A stretch of 16,673 nucleotides of DNA. It comes from Acidimicrobiales bacterium. Lineage in GTDB: Bacteria > Actinomycetota > Acidimicrobiia > Acidimicrobiales > CADCSY01. Within the stretch, counting starts at the first letter, position 1. Each line of letters begins with the position of its first letter. Below are positions 1 to 7,506 of the stretch, piece by piece. The notes beneath the pieces are model-generated. The model saw only the letters and a program-made list of their open reading frames with translations, was not told where the DNA came from and searched no databases. The position numbers and the translations under genes were made by a program. The stretch covers positions 1 to 16,673 of the forward strand of contig JAUJLZ010000021.1 of assembly GCA_030447125.1 (NCBI GenBank), in the 5' to 3' direction.

Positions 1-54
1 GCCGTCCTCGCCGTCCTCGCCGTCCTCGCCGTCCTCGCCGTCCTCGCCGTCCTC
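1..54. repeat. Six perfect tandem copies of a 9-bp unit
   Basis: The unit GCCGTCCTC is repeated six times without a mismatch and touches the window edge, so more copies may lie outside. On the minus strand it encodes Glu-Asp-Gly triplets of the secreted protein. Because the unit is a multiple of three, copy-number change would lengthen or shorten the protein without breaking the frame. Confidence 0.95.
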
Positions 55-183
55 GGGAGGCCGGGGCGGGTACTGCACGGCGAAGCAGGCCGGCTCACAG
101 GAGACGCTGGGGGCAGCGTCAGCCGTACCGGGGGTGAGCAGCAACACCAGGGTCGCCGCGATGACGGTGAGCTTGCGGGTCAT
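1..183 (-). CDS. Secreted small protein with Glu-Asp-Gly repeat, 3' end outside window
   Basis: The visible 61 residues begin at ATG 181-183 and run off the left edge of the window. A GGAGG ribosome binding site lies six bases before the start. Residues 1-23 form a clear Sec signal peptide: a basic MTRK start, a hydrophobic stretch rich in Leu/Val/Ala, and a probable cut after the ADA motif near residue 23. The mature part has two cysteines (29 and 33), a Pro-rich stretch (39-43), then at least six Glu-Asp-Gly triplets. Gly at every third position looks collagen-like, but the unit is too simple to assign a family. I do not recognise the protein. An exported, acidic, low-complexity protein fits a cell-surface locus. 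The repeat is encoded by perfect 9-bp copies, so its length may vary between strains. Confidence 0.7.
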   Translation of the reverse strand, partial: MTRKLTVIAATLVLLLTPGTADAAPSVSCEPACFAVQYPPRPPEDGEDGEDGEDGEDGEDG

Positions 184-243
184 TTGGACCTCCACCATTG
201 GCGCCGGCGTCTCTGGCGATGGGGAGAGTATGCCCCGCAACCC

Positions 244-262
244 AGGGTTTGTCGACAACCCT
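244..262. promoter_or_regulatory. Palindrome centred on TTGTCGACAA
   Basis: A ten-base perfect palindrome, TTGTCGACAA, is flanked by AGGG and CCCT, with one unpaired T on the left arm. It lies in the spacer between the DUF4012 gene and the secreted-protein gene, about 60 bases before the latter's start. It could be an operator or a hairpin at the end of the DUF4012 transcript. No T tract follows in the direction of transcription, so an intrinsic terminator is unlikely. Confidence 0.35.
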
Positions 263-271
263 CGCGTTTGG

Positions 272-1330
272 CTACTGATCCGCCACCAATCGGACACGCA
301 CAGCCTCGTCCCGGGACAGCACCAGGTTGGCGACCGCTCGGTCGCCTCCCTCGAGACGGGCCCCCTCGACCTCGGCGATGCGCCAGCCGGAAGGCACCGA
401 GACAGAGGCGGAGACCTCCCCATCCACCAACAGTGGCTGGTGGAGCAGATCGAGCTCGTACCACCCACCGGGCAGGGCTTCGACCGAGCCCTGGAGTTGC
501 ACTTCCAGGCTGCGGGTGGAGCGGGAGGGGATGCTGAGGAAGGCGGAGTAGACGTTTCGTCCGAGCTCCTCCTCGGCCTCGAGCTGAAGCGGAGCGCCAT
601 CCCAAGTGGCGCTGGTGACGTCGAGCGGTGTGTAGAGCGACATGTAGCTGAAGTTCTCCCCCGCCTGGAAGCGTTCGTCGTAGGGGCCGATGACGTAGCG
701 GGGGAGGCCCTCGGCCGGCGCCTGGTTCTCCATGTCGACCCGCAGACGACCGGTCACCTCCAGGCCGTCGCCTTCCGGCCCCGGTCGGAGCTCCACGTCG
801 TAGCTGGTGGTCCGCCGGAAGTAGTAGTCCAACTTGTTGCCCCCAGCGTTTTGGTTCACCACCAGCAGGGAGTCCACGGCGGGGGGCTCGACCCCGCTGG
901 CGACGTCGACTCGTTCCATGAGGGCCTGCTCGTCGTCCCTGGAGAACCAGGCGGCCAGGTGTCCTCCTCGGGCAGGCTCACCCAGGGCCTCGAATATCTC
1001 CGCCGGACTGCCGAGGTCGGTGGCGGTGAAGGCATCCACGGCCGCTTGGGCCACGTCACCGATGAAGTCGACCCGGTCGTCTTTCTGGGCGAACTCGATG
1101 TAGGCCTGGTTCAAGGTGACGTCGACCACGTTGCGGGCAGTGATGGGTTCGGGCCAGGGCTCCACGTCGATCGGCCCGGTGAGGCGAAGGATGGCGGCCA
1201 GGCCGATGGGGTCGATGGCGATGACCCCGTCGATGGGCTGTCCGCCCGACTGGGGGTACAGCCCCGCGATGACCCCGCCCACCGTGGGGAGGTCAGGGGA
1301 GAGGTTGACGCTCTGCCAGGTGCTGGCCAC
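272..1330 (-). CDS. DUF4012 protein, C-terminal fragment (downstream of frameshift)
   Basis: This open frame continues the DUF4012 domain begun in the neighbouring upstream frame. In-frame coding starts just after the break at about 1362/1363 and opens with Asp-Tyr-Leu-Asp-Arg-Tyr before the first usable start codon at 1330. It carries typical later DUF4012 features: a stretch rich in Ile-Asp-Pro-Ile-Gly near the start, and NQNAGGNKLDYYFRR followed by Thr-Thr-Ser-Tyr-Asp-Val. No membrane segment is visible, so this half is probably the extracytoplasmic domain. DUF4012 proteins are common in actinobacterial exopolysaccharide regions, and their biochemical function is not established. This is probably not a separate gene: adding one base at the break joins it to the 1111-3126 frame, giving a protein of roughly 950 residues. 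Confidence 0.85.
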   Translation of the reverse strand: MASTWQSVNLSPDLPTVGGVIAGLYPQSGGQPIDGVIAIDPIGLAAILRLTGPIDVEPWPEPITARNVVDVTLNQAYIEFAQKDDRVDFIGDVAQAAVDAFTATDLGSPAEIFEALGEPARGGHLAAWFSRDDEQALMERVDVASGVEPPAVDSLLVVNQNAGGNKLDYYFRRTTSYDVELRPGPEGDGLEVTGRLRVDMENQAPAEGLPRYVIGPYDERFQAGENFSYMSLYTPLDVTSATWDGAPLQLEAEEELGRNVYSAFLSIPSRSTRSLEVQLQGSVEALPGGWYELDLLHQPLLVDGEVSASVSVPSGWRIAEVEGARLEGGDRAVANLVLSRDEAVRVRLVADQ

Positions 1331-3126
1331 CTCGAAGCGGCTGTAGCGATCCAGGTAGTCCTAGGAGCGATCAGGTCCTTCACCGCCGGTCCGCCCGCGT
1401 TGAGGTCCCGGCTGCGCCCGATGCGCTCGAGGCGCAGGGCGCCGTCCTCGGCGACGAGCTCGCCGTAGCTGCCGATGAAGCCGCCGGTGGCCCGCAGCTC
1501 GGCGTTGTTCTGCACGGCGAGGAAGTAACGCCGGGGCTCGTCGGCGCCGAGGATGCCCGGAAGCACGGCGGCGGCGCCCGCAGCCAGCTCGGCGCTGTCG
1601 GCGGCGTCCACCAGCCGGCTGTCGAGATCGGCGACCCCGTCCCGTACCGTGGGGAGCAGGAACGCGGTCTCGATGCCGGCCGTGGTGGAGACGGCGCCAC
1701 GCAGCACCCCGGCAGCCTCGGCCAGCTCGGACGCCAGACGACGTATCTCTTCCACTGGTACCCTGCCACCTGCCACTCTCAGATCATTTGGTGCGCTCGT
1801 GGCCACGGTGGCGCCGGTGGACGCCAGCTCTTCTCCGAGGCTGCTCAAAGTGCGGGCGGCGGACAGGTTGGGGCCGAGCACGGGAACGGCGAGGCCGAGC
1901 GACACCAGAGGACCGTCGAGACGGCCGGCGGCGGAGGCGAAGGCGGCCTCGGCCCGGTCGAAGGCGGCCCCGGACGCCTCCACGTCTCCCTTCCGTGCCG
2001 CAGACAACGCCCGCTCCGTCGCGCCCGCCCCGTCGACCAAGCCGCCGCGGGCCACGACCAGGGCGAGGGCGGCGGGCACCAGGGCAGCGGTGATGGCGGC
2101 AACGAGGCCCAGCCCGACCAGGCGGGAGGTGCGGGAGAAGCCGACCGCGGCCGAACGTTTCATCCGGCTCCGACCAGCCACCACGAGGAGGAGCAGCGTC
2201 ATGAGCGCAGCAGCACTGATCGGTGCCCCCGTCGGGGCCATGCCCCTGTCGGTCAGCACGACCAAGGTGCTGATGGAGGTCTGGATGACGCCGAGGACCA
2301 GCAGCGTCAGCCACCAGGACATCGGAACGGTTCGGAGGCGGTGGGGGAGCCCGTCGGGGCGACGCTCGGTCAGGCGACGCCGTCGGCGCAGGCGGTCCTG
2401 CGCCACCACCGTGGCGTTGAGCACCGGGACGGCCACGAGGGGCAGGAGCACCAGCAGGCTGAGCGGTGCCGGCGTGGCCGGGTTGACGGCCACGATCAGG
2501 GTGGCGAGGAGGAACCCGCTGAACAGACAGCCCGACTCCCCGAGCTGGAAGGGCCGGCGTGCACCCGCCGCCACCAGACCGACCAGGCCGCCAGCCAGGG
2601 CCAGGGCCGCGGTGGCCACGCCGTCCTGGCCTGCGGCGGCGGCCACGGCGGCGAGGGCAGCGACGGCCGGGGCGGGCACGACCGCGGCAACCCGGGGCGC
2701 GGCGTCCAACAGCCGCAGCGACTCGACGACCACGACGACGAAGCCCACCACCAGGGCGAGGTTGGTGATGGTGGTGCCGGTCGCCCCTGTCTCCAAGCCG
2801 AGCAGCACCGCAGCCGTGGCGGCGGCGGCTTCGGCGCTCACCCTCAGGCCGGGGCGGAGGGGCCGGCGGTCGGCAAGCGCCCCCACCCCGGCAAGGAGGA
2901 TGGCGACGGCCACCAGTCGTAGGGCGACCCCGCTGGGGGGAGCGACCCCGAGGGCCCCGGCCACGGTGGCAAAGGCCACCACCGTGCCCGCGGCCGGGCC
3001 CCGGCGCCGGCGCCTCCCCTCGGGTGGTTCCGCCAGACGGTCGGCCCGCAAGGACAGCCAGCCGCCGAGCCCAGCCACGCTCGCGGCCACGACGAAGGTA
3101 AGAACGAGGGAAAGTTCGGGCATCAC
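1111..3126 (-). CDS. WecA/MraY-like membrane domain fused to start of DUF4012 (frameshifted)
   Basis: Residues 1 to about 265 are a polytopic membrane domain that resembles polyprenyl-phosphate sugar-phosphate transferases (WecA/MraY family) but is degenerate. QLGESGCLFSGFLLA near residue 194 sits where active members have a GDxGS-type motif, and a basic Arg-rich stretch ending PHRL (245-264) mirrors the family's C-terminal loop. Two or three more membrane segments follow (about 271-290, 303-318, 336-359). A soluble helical region leads into DUF4012 near residue 500, with FLAVQNNAELRATGGFIGSY as the clearest signature. After the codons for DLIAP the frame is wrong, and the last 80 or so residues as read are not real. 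The frame opens with GTG (3124-3126) followed at once by ATG (3121-3123). Neither has a good ribosome binding site, so the start is uncertain by one codon. The enzyme domain may be inactive and act as a membrane anchor or binding domain. Confidence 0.8.
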   Translation of the reverse strand: MMPELSLVLTFVVAASVAGLGGWLSLRADRLAEPPEGRRRRRGPAAGTVVAFATVAGALGVAPPSGVALRLVAVAILLAGVGALADRRPLRPGLRVSAEAAAATAAVLLGLETGATGTTITNLALVVGFVVVVVESLRLLDAAPRVAAVVPAPAVAALAAVAAAAGQDGVATAALALAGGLVGLVAAGARRPFQLGESGCLFSGFLLATLIVAVNPATPAPLSLLVLLPLVAVPVLNATVVAQDRLRRRRRLTERRPDGLPHRLRTVPMSWWLTLLVLGVIQTSISTLVVLTDRGMAPTGAPISAAALMTLLLLVVAGRSRMKRSAAVGFSRTSRLVGLGLVAAITAALVPAALALVVARGGLVDGAGATERALSAARKGDVEASGAAFDRAEAAFASAAGRLDGPLVSLGLAVPVLGPNLSAARTLSSLGEELASTGATVATSAPNDLRVAGGRVPVEEIRRLASELAEAAGVLRGAVSTTAGIETAFLLPTVRDGVADLDSRLVDAADSAELAAGAAAVLPGILGADEPRRYFLAVQNNAELRATGGFIGSYGELVAEDGALRLERIGRSRDLNAGGPAVKDLIAPRTTWIATAASRWPAPGRASTSPLTSPRWAGSSRGCTPSRADSPSTGSSPSTPSAWPPSFASPGRSTWSPGPNPSLPATWSTSP

Positions 3127-3241
3127 GCGGAGAGAAGCCTGTAGTTGCCGCCTGTCACAGGTCAGATGCTCCCAGAAGGAAGTGGTCGCCGCTGGTCAGC
3201 TGATTTCGCCCAGAGAGGACGTGCGGCGCTGAACTTCCAGC

Positions 3242-4195
3242 TCAGGCCTTATCGGCGTCAGCAACCACCCGGCGAGCCCGTAGCCAGGCTCTAAGGCCCT
3301 GGGGTGCGTGATATGGGACCCACACGAGTCGGTAGAGATAAGCGCCCAACAGCCATCCCGGGCCTCGTGCCGCTCGGGGATACCACACCCGGAGGAACGA
3401 CGTCGTTGGAATCAGCTCCCGGGCGACGATGCCGGCCTTGGCCCGCATCCCTGGCGTGCGAGCAAGTTGCTCGAAGGGGTGGGCAAGGTTGCCGGTCGAG
3501 GAGGTTTGAAGCACCAGCTCGACCGAGGTTTCCCTTGCCAGGCCCAAGGCGGTGGCCATGACCCCACCCTCGGGAAGGAGGCGCAGGCCGACTCCGAAGG
3601 CGGGCAAGCCGTCCAGGGCTTTTGCCAGCTCCAGGGCGGCCTTCCAGTCATCGACCTCTAGACGGGCCAGGGCCCGAGCCAGGTCGTCGATCGTCTTTTG
3701 TTTTCCCACCTCGGCGTGGAGTACCACGTGCAATGCCAAGGCCGCGGGCGCCAACGCCTCGGCCGCACTTCCGCCCACGACCACCGGTCGAACATGCTTC
3801 GAGATCACCTCCCAACACCGCTCAGGTGACGCTCCAAGTCGACCGGACAGGGTGTGATGCAGGTCGATGGTGGGCGATCCCGGCCGGTCCCAGTTGCTGG
3901 CGTGATCCGCTTGCTCGCCCAGGCCCGCTCCAGCACACCGCAGGACATAACCCAGGCCGCCGAGCACCCTCCCGGCCGTCTCCAGTTGATCGGGTGCCAC
4001 CAAGAGGTCGACATCGTTGTAGGGCCGAGCGCCACCGTCGTCGTACAGCCAGCGGGCAAAGGACGCCCCCTTCAGCAGAATGGCGCGCACTTCTTGGGCC
4101 CGCAGAGCGTCGGCTGTACGCCCGGCCTCCTGGTCGACGACTAGGCCCTGGATCGTGGCCAGCACCGCCCTGCTGGGTGGAGGCGTTTCGACCAT
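3242..4195 (-). CDS. Nucleotidyltransferase-fold protein of lasso cluster (NTP_transf_5 type)
   Basis: This 317-residue protein has the signature of the uncharacterised nucleotidyltransferase family PF14907: LLKG at residues 40-43, an aromatic/basic stretch, then YNDVDLLV near 59-66, where the Asp pair should bind metal and nucleotide. Homologues accompany kinase-containing lasso clusters such as that of paeninodin, where their exact reaction is not settled. The ATG at 4193-4195 has GGGGAG three bases upstream and a TAGCGT -10-like element nine bases upstream. The gene is divergent from the PqqD-like gene with a spacer of 67 bases, so the two may be controlled together. By analogy it may act on the peptide or on a phosphate placed by the nearby kinase. 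The substrate cannot be read from sequence. Confidence 0.8.
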   Translation of the reverse strand: MVETPPPSRAVLATIQGLVVDQEAGRTADALRAQEVRAILLKGASFARWLYDDGGARPYNDVDLLVAPDQLETAGRVLGGLGYVLRCAGAGLGEQADHASNWDRPGSPTIDLHHTLSGRLGASPERCWEVISKHVRPVVVGGSAAEALAPAALALHVVLHAEVGKQKTIDDLARALARLEVDDWKAALELAKALDGLPAFGVGLRLLPEGGVMATALGLARETSVELVLQTSSTGNLAHPFEQLARTPGMRAKAGIVARELIPTTSFLRVWYPRAARGPGWLLGAYLYRLVWVPYHAPQGLRAWLRARRVVADADKA

Positions 4196-4204
4196 CGTCT
4201 CCCC

Positions 4205-4254
4205 ACGCTAGTGCCCACCTGCGTTCGCGTCGGATCGGTCCCTCCCGGTACCAT
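4205..4254. promoter_or_regulatory. Divergent -10-like elements between nucleotidyltransferase and lasso operon
   Basis: On the minus strand TAGCGT (4205-4210) lies nine bases from the nucleotidyltransferase ATG. On the plus strand TACCAT (4249-4254) lies eight bases from the GTG of the PqqD-like gene. Both match TAnnnT. Neither has a convincing -35 box. The short distance suggests leaderless or nearly leaderless transcripts. Confidence 0.4.
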
Positions 4255-4262
4255 CGGGGACC

Positions 4263-4580
4263 GTGACCTCGTCTGGAGTGCCCATCGAAGCCGACGGGGC
4301 GGATGCCAATCAGCCCGGCGGCCCCATTCGGCTGCGGTCAGATGCCGTAGATTGGCGGGAAGTCGAGGGCGAAGTGGTAGCGCTCGATCGGAATAGCTCC
4401 ACCTATCTGGCGATCAACGCCACCGGAGCGGTGCTGTGGCCAGCACTAGTGCGGGGGAGCAACACCGACGAGCTCGTTGCCCTCCTGCGTTCGGAGTTCG
4501 ACGTAGACGAGGGCCGGGCACGCGGCGACGTGGAGGCCTTCGTTGCCATGCTGAGCAAGCGCAATCTGCTGGAGCAGTGA
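4263..4580 (+). CDS. PqqD-like RiPP recognition protein (lasso E / B1)
   Basis: This 105-residue protein carries a PqqD-like fold (RiPP recognition element). The family pattern is clear in the middle: STYLAINATGAVLWPALVRG, then repeated Leu in amphipathic helices, and an ending around FVAMLSKRNLLEQ. In lasso systems this protein binds the precursor leader, mainly through its Tyr and Pro residues, and presents it to the leader peptidase encoded next. It starts with GTG. The purine-rich GGGGA before it is only two bases away, and a -10-like TACCAT is eight bases away, so translation may be leaderless. The B gene starts two bases after the stop, so the two are surely co-transcribed. A separate E and B is the usual layout in Gram-positive lasso clusters. 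Confidence 0.9.
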   Translation: MTSSGVPIEADGADANQPGGPIRLRSDAVDWREVEGEVVALDRNSSTYLAINATGAVLWPALVRGSNTDELVALLRSEFDVDEGRARGDVEAFVAMLSKRNLLEQ

Positions 4581-4582
4581 CG

Positions 4583-5026
4583 ATGACGGGACTCACCACA
4601 GTGCGGGCCGTGTGGTGGGCAGAGCGAGCCTCTCGCCAGACCCGACGGCATCTCGCCGCCGACCGCCTCGACGAGCTGGTGGTAGCCATGCCTCCCCCGT
4701 TGCCAGAGAGCGACCGGCGATGGGTGGCGGCCCTGCTTAGGGTACGCCGGCAGACGTGCCTAGTTCGCTCGGCGGTGCTCCAAGCGTGGGATGCCTCTCA
4801 CGGACGACAGCGCGATCTCGTCATCGGGGTCACCGCCCCGAGTGAAGGTTTCCGGGCCCACGCCTGGTTGGAGGGCGACCCGGCGAGCAGGTCCCGGGGC
4901 TTCAGCGAGCTCAGTCGACGCCCGGCCCCGGCCGTTCCGGGGACTCTCAGCCGACGGGCGCACGCCGAACAGGTTCTCTCAGGAGAAGCCTCAACCGGCG
5001 ATGGTGGCGACCAAGCGGTCGAGTAG
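4583..5026 (+). CDS. Transglutaminase-like lasso leader peptidase (B / B2)
   Basis: This 147-residue protein matches the lasso B2 family (Transglut_core3). Cys59 lies in TCLVRSAVLQAW, and His93 in FRAHAWLEGDP follows the usual DLVIGV stretch. These are the nucleophile and base that remove the leader peptide. Family members usually have an acidic residue about 12 positions after the His. Here that position is Arg105, and only Asp99 or Glu109 could stand in. About 35 residues after the core domain are Ala/Gly/Ser-rich without clear structure. The 3' end overlaps the 3' end of the antisense kinase gene by 36 bp. The start is the ATG two bases after the E stop, inside a coupled junction. Confidence 0.88.
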   Translation: MTGLTTVRAVWWAERASRQTRRHLAADRLDELVVAMPPPLPESDRRWVAALLRVRRQTCLVRSAVLQAWDASHGRQRDLVIGVTAPSEGFRAHAWLEGDPASRSRGFSELSRRPAPAVPGTLSRRAHAEQVLSGEASTGDGGDQAVE

Positions 5027-5878
5027 CAGCGGAAGGTCCGACCAGTCCCGTGAACGTTGTACCCGCCACATCGGCAGGCTGACCAGCTCAAGCAACACCG
5101 ACCCAGGTGCCCCCACCTGCCGGAGAGTGAGATGGTGGCGGAGGATCTCCAGCCGGTCGGCCAAAGGCACCCGTTCCACCGACACCTCGGCGCCCACGGC
5201 CAGGACCAGGAAACCCGCAAAAGGAACCTCGGCGGGCACGTCGGGAAGGAGCAGGCGGTGGCGCTCCCCTTTGCGCACGACCACTAGCCGCTCGCGACCC
5301 AGTCGCTCGGCCGTGGGGAGTCGGAGGTCAACAATTCTCGGCCCCGCCAGGGCCGTCTGGCCGTCGAGCACAAGCAGGTCGTCGGACAGCACGCCGTAGC
5401 CGGCTTCGGCCAGCCAGGCCACCGTGGTGCTCTTTCCGGCCTCTTTGGACCCGAGCAGCCCCCAGGCAGCACCTTCGGCGACGACGGCGCTGGCGTGGAA
5501 GGACAGCCGGCCGTCCCAGCGGGCGAAGTAGCTGCTGGCCGTACTCAGGCAGGGGTGGGCTATCTGGTGGCCGTCAGGGGGATCGACCTTGCAGAACCGG
5601 GCGACGCGCTTGACCCGATCAAGCACGGCGTGCCCCCCACTCACCAGCGCCAAGACTGCGTCATGGGGCCCGAAAAAGCCCACCTCAGGAGGGTCGGACA
5701 GCGGTGGCGCCCAGCACAGCTCCACCTCAGGCCACCCTTCCTCTGCCGGCATCAGCAGGCTTCCGGCCAGGGCGGCGACGGGGCCAGTGAAGGTGAGTCC
5801 GTATGCTCCCCCTGGTACTGTCTCCGATTCCGGACTGGGCGGCAGGAGGGGTGGTGGGGACGTCGAACTCAGGTCCAA
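4991..5878 (-). CDS. HPr kinase-like protein, putative lasso peptide kinase
   Basis: This protein of about 295 residues resembles the HPrK-type kinases found in lasso clusters. Numbered from TTG 5876-5878: SFHASAVV near 126-133, a Walker A loop GSKEAGKST (143-151), and the paired acidic LSDDLLVLD near 164-172. Homologues PadeK and ThcoK phosphorylate the C-terminal Ser of the precursor, and the precursor here ends in Ser. The start is uncertain. An open frame reaches a GTG at 5966-5968, but family similarity begins near GAYGLTF, soon after the TTG. A TAGGAT -10-like element lies eight bases before that TTG. The gene is antisense to the operon. Its 5' end overlaps the ABC ATPase start by about 25 bp and its 3' end overlaps B by 36 bp. 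Confidence 0.85.
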   Translation of the reverse strand: MDLSSTSPPPLLPPSPESETVPGGAYGLTFTGPVAALAGSLLMPAEEGWPEVELCWAPPLSDPPEVGFFGPHDAVLALVSGGHAVLDRVKRVARFCKVDPPDGHQIAHPCLSTASSYFARWDGRLSFHASAVVAEGAAWGLLGSKEAGKSTTVAWLAEAGYGVLSDDLLVLDGQTALAGPRIVDLRLPTAERLGRERLVVVRKGERHRLLLPDVPAEVPFAGFLVLAVGAEVSVERVPLADRLEILRHHLTLRQVGAPGSVLLELVSLPMWRVQRSRDWSDLPLLLDRLVATIAG

Positions 5879-6645
5879 GCGCCGAGATCCTACGGGAAGA
5901 GGCGACTCAACCGCAGCACGGGGTTCGAGTCTGCGGACTTGAGAAAAGCTTCGACGGGCACGTCGCACTGCGCGGGGTCGACCTCGAGGTGCCGTGGGGC
6001 GGCATCGTGGCCCTGTTGGGTCCCAACGGCGCCGGCAAGAGCACGCTCCTGCGCATCCTCGGCACCACCGTCCTACCCGACCGGGGCCAGGCTTTGGTGG
6101 CCGGCCACGACGTCGTGGCTGATTCCGCTGCCGTCCGTCGATGCCTGGGCTTGGTCCTGGGCGAGGAGCGCTCGTGGTACTGGCGCCTCAGCGGGCGCGA
6201 GAACCTGCAGTTCTTTGCCGCGCTCCAGGGCCTACGGCGCCCTGCCGCCCGTGCTCGTGCGACGGAGCTGCTGGCCGACATAGGCCTGGTGGAAGCGGCG
6301 GATCGACGCTTCGACCGCTACTCGTCAGGCATGCGTGCTCGACTGTCGCTCGCTCGGGCCCTGCTTTGCGAGCCACCGGTGCTGCTCCTCGACGAACCCA
6401 CAAGGACCCTCGACCCTATGGCGGCTTCGTTGTTCCGCAATGAAGTCCGTCGTCAGGCCGAGGCGGGGAGGGCGGTCCTCTTTGCCACCCACGACCTTCA
6501 CGAGGCCGCCGCCGTCGCATCCCGGGTGATCGTGATGGCTGGCGGCGAGGTGGTGGCAACCACGGAGGACCCATCCGACGCCGCCACCCTCGAGGACATG
6601 CTGGTGCAGGGTGTTGCTCTTGCTGGCGCTGTCGGGGAGCCATGA
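5854..6645 (+). CDS. ABC transporter ATP-binding protein (lasso export/immunity)
   Basis: This is a 263-residue ATPase of the ABC-2 (drug/peptide export) type. Motifs from the chosen start: Walker A GPNGAGKST (56-64), a signature SSGM (157-160) in place of the usual SGGQ, Walker B LLLDEPT (178-184), and the H-loop THD (212-214). GTG 5854 is chosen because AGGAGG (5844-5849) lies just upstream. A GTG at 5851 is nearly as good, and no later start precedes the ABC domain. The permease gene begins inside the last codons (ATGA overlap), so the two form one transporter. In this cluster the likely role is export of the mature peptide and self-protection. Many other lasso systems use a single fused ABC exporter (D) instead. 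Confidence 0.9.
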   Translation: MGTSNSGPSAEILREEATQPQHGVRVCGLEKSFDGHVALRGVDLEVPWGGIVALLGPNGAGKSTLLRILGTTVLPDRGQALVAGHDVVADSAAVRRCLGLVLGEERSWYWRLSGRENLQFFAALQGLRRPAARARATELLADIGLVEAADRRFDRYSSGMRARLSLARALLCEPPVLLLDEPTRTLDPMAASLFRNEVRRQAEAGRAVLFATHDLHEAAAVASRVIVMAGGEVVATTEDPSDAATLEDMLVQGVALAGAVGEP

Positions 6646-7493
6646 TCGCGCTTCCCACGCCGGCCACGGCCGAAGCGTCGGGTCGACTGTCGGTGCCGGG
6701 GCAAATACGGGCCTTCGTGCGCCGGGATTGGAGGATCGCCCGCTCCTACCGGCTGCAGTTCGTGCTCGACATCTTTGCGATCCCCGTAGCTCTCGGACTG
6801 TTCTACTTCCTGAGCCGTTTGATCGATGGGGGACGGCTGCCGACCGACGCCGATCTAAGTCAGGGGTACTTTGCCTTCGCCGCTGTCGGACTCGCGGTGC
6901 TCAGGATGGCCCAGACCGCGTTGAACTCCTTTTCTTCCCGCTTGCGCAGCGAGCAGACCACCGGCACGTTTGAGACCCTGCTGTCGTCACCGGTGTCGTC
7001 CTCCGTGGTGGTGTTGGGCAGCGCTGCCTTCGATCTGCTCCGGGCCACCGTCGGCGGGGTGGCCACTCTGCTTGTTGCCATGCTGTTCGGACTCCGGCTC
7101 CAGCTCGGCGTCGGCACGGTACTGAGCATCCTGGTCGGGCTACCAGCGCTTATCGCCACCTTCGCCGCCGTCGGGGTGGTGGTGGCGGCCTTCGCCGTGG
7201 TGTTCAAGCAGGTGACCGCCCTGTTGGGCATGGTGACGGCGGTTCTTGCCCTTTTGTCCGGCGTGTACTTCCCGGTGGGTATTCTACCGGGTCCGCTCGA
7301 GAACCTCGCCAATATGCTGCCATTCACCTGGGGCATCGACGTCTTGAGGGCCGGGCTGCTGAGAGGGGAGCTGGTAAGCGGACGCCTCGGCTTGCTGGTC
7401 GGTTTCGCGGTGGTGGCGTTGCCGCTGGCACTGTGGCTGTTCAGACATGCCGTCGACTTCGCTCGACGCCGAGGGACCCTCACGCAGTTCTGA
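6642..7493 (+). CDS. ABC-2 type transporter permease
   Basis: This 283-residue integral membrane protein has about six hydrophobic segments, with the ABC-2 layout: a cytoplasmic N-terminus with a basic FVRRDW stretch, then a long middle segment rich in Val/Leu/Ala. The LLSSPVSSSVVVLGSAAFD region and the later SGVYFPVGILPGPLENLANMLPF stretch (motif at about 7257-7325) are typical of the family's SPV and Pro-rich loops. Its ATG overlaps the ATPase stop by four bases, indicating translational coupling. The cyclase gene follows after 13 bases. The cargo is inferred from the lasso context. Confidence 0.9.
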   Translation: MIALPTPATAEASGRLSVPGQIRAFVRRDWRIARSYRLQFVLDIFAIPVALGLFYFLSRLIDGGRLPTDADLSQGYFAFAAVGLAVLRMAQTALNSFSSRLRSEQTTGTFETLLSSPVSSSVVVLGSAAFDLLRATVGGVATLLVAMLFGLRLQLGVGTVLSILVGLPALIATFAAVGVVVAAFAVVFKQVTALLGMVTAVLALLSGVYFPVGILPGPLENLANMLPFTWGIDVLRAGLLRGELVSGRLGLLVGFAVVALPLALWLFRHAVDFARRRGTLTQF

Positions 7494-7506
7494 TGGAGAA
7501 TCAGTG

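Noticed and set aside
1..54. Possible CRISPR-like repeat
   Set aside because: The unit is nine bases with no spacers and is in frame inside a coding sequence, so it is a coding tandem repeat.
134..1468. Long plus-strand open frame of 444 codons
   Set aside because: It lies opposite the DUF4012 coding sequence, has no recognisable domain, and reflects the high GC content.
1553..3232. Long plus-strand open frame of 559 codons rich in Arg, Ser, Thr and Ala
   Set aside because: It is antisense to the membrane domain of the DUF4012 protein. The composition is typical of a high-GC shadow frame and no motif is present.
4263..5026. PqqD-like gene as part of a PQQ or radical-SAM peptide pathway
   Set aside because: No radical-SAM protein is present. 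The adjacent transglutaminase-like peptidase, the asparagine-synthetase-like cyclase and the leader motif all point to the lasso class.
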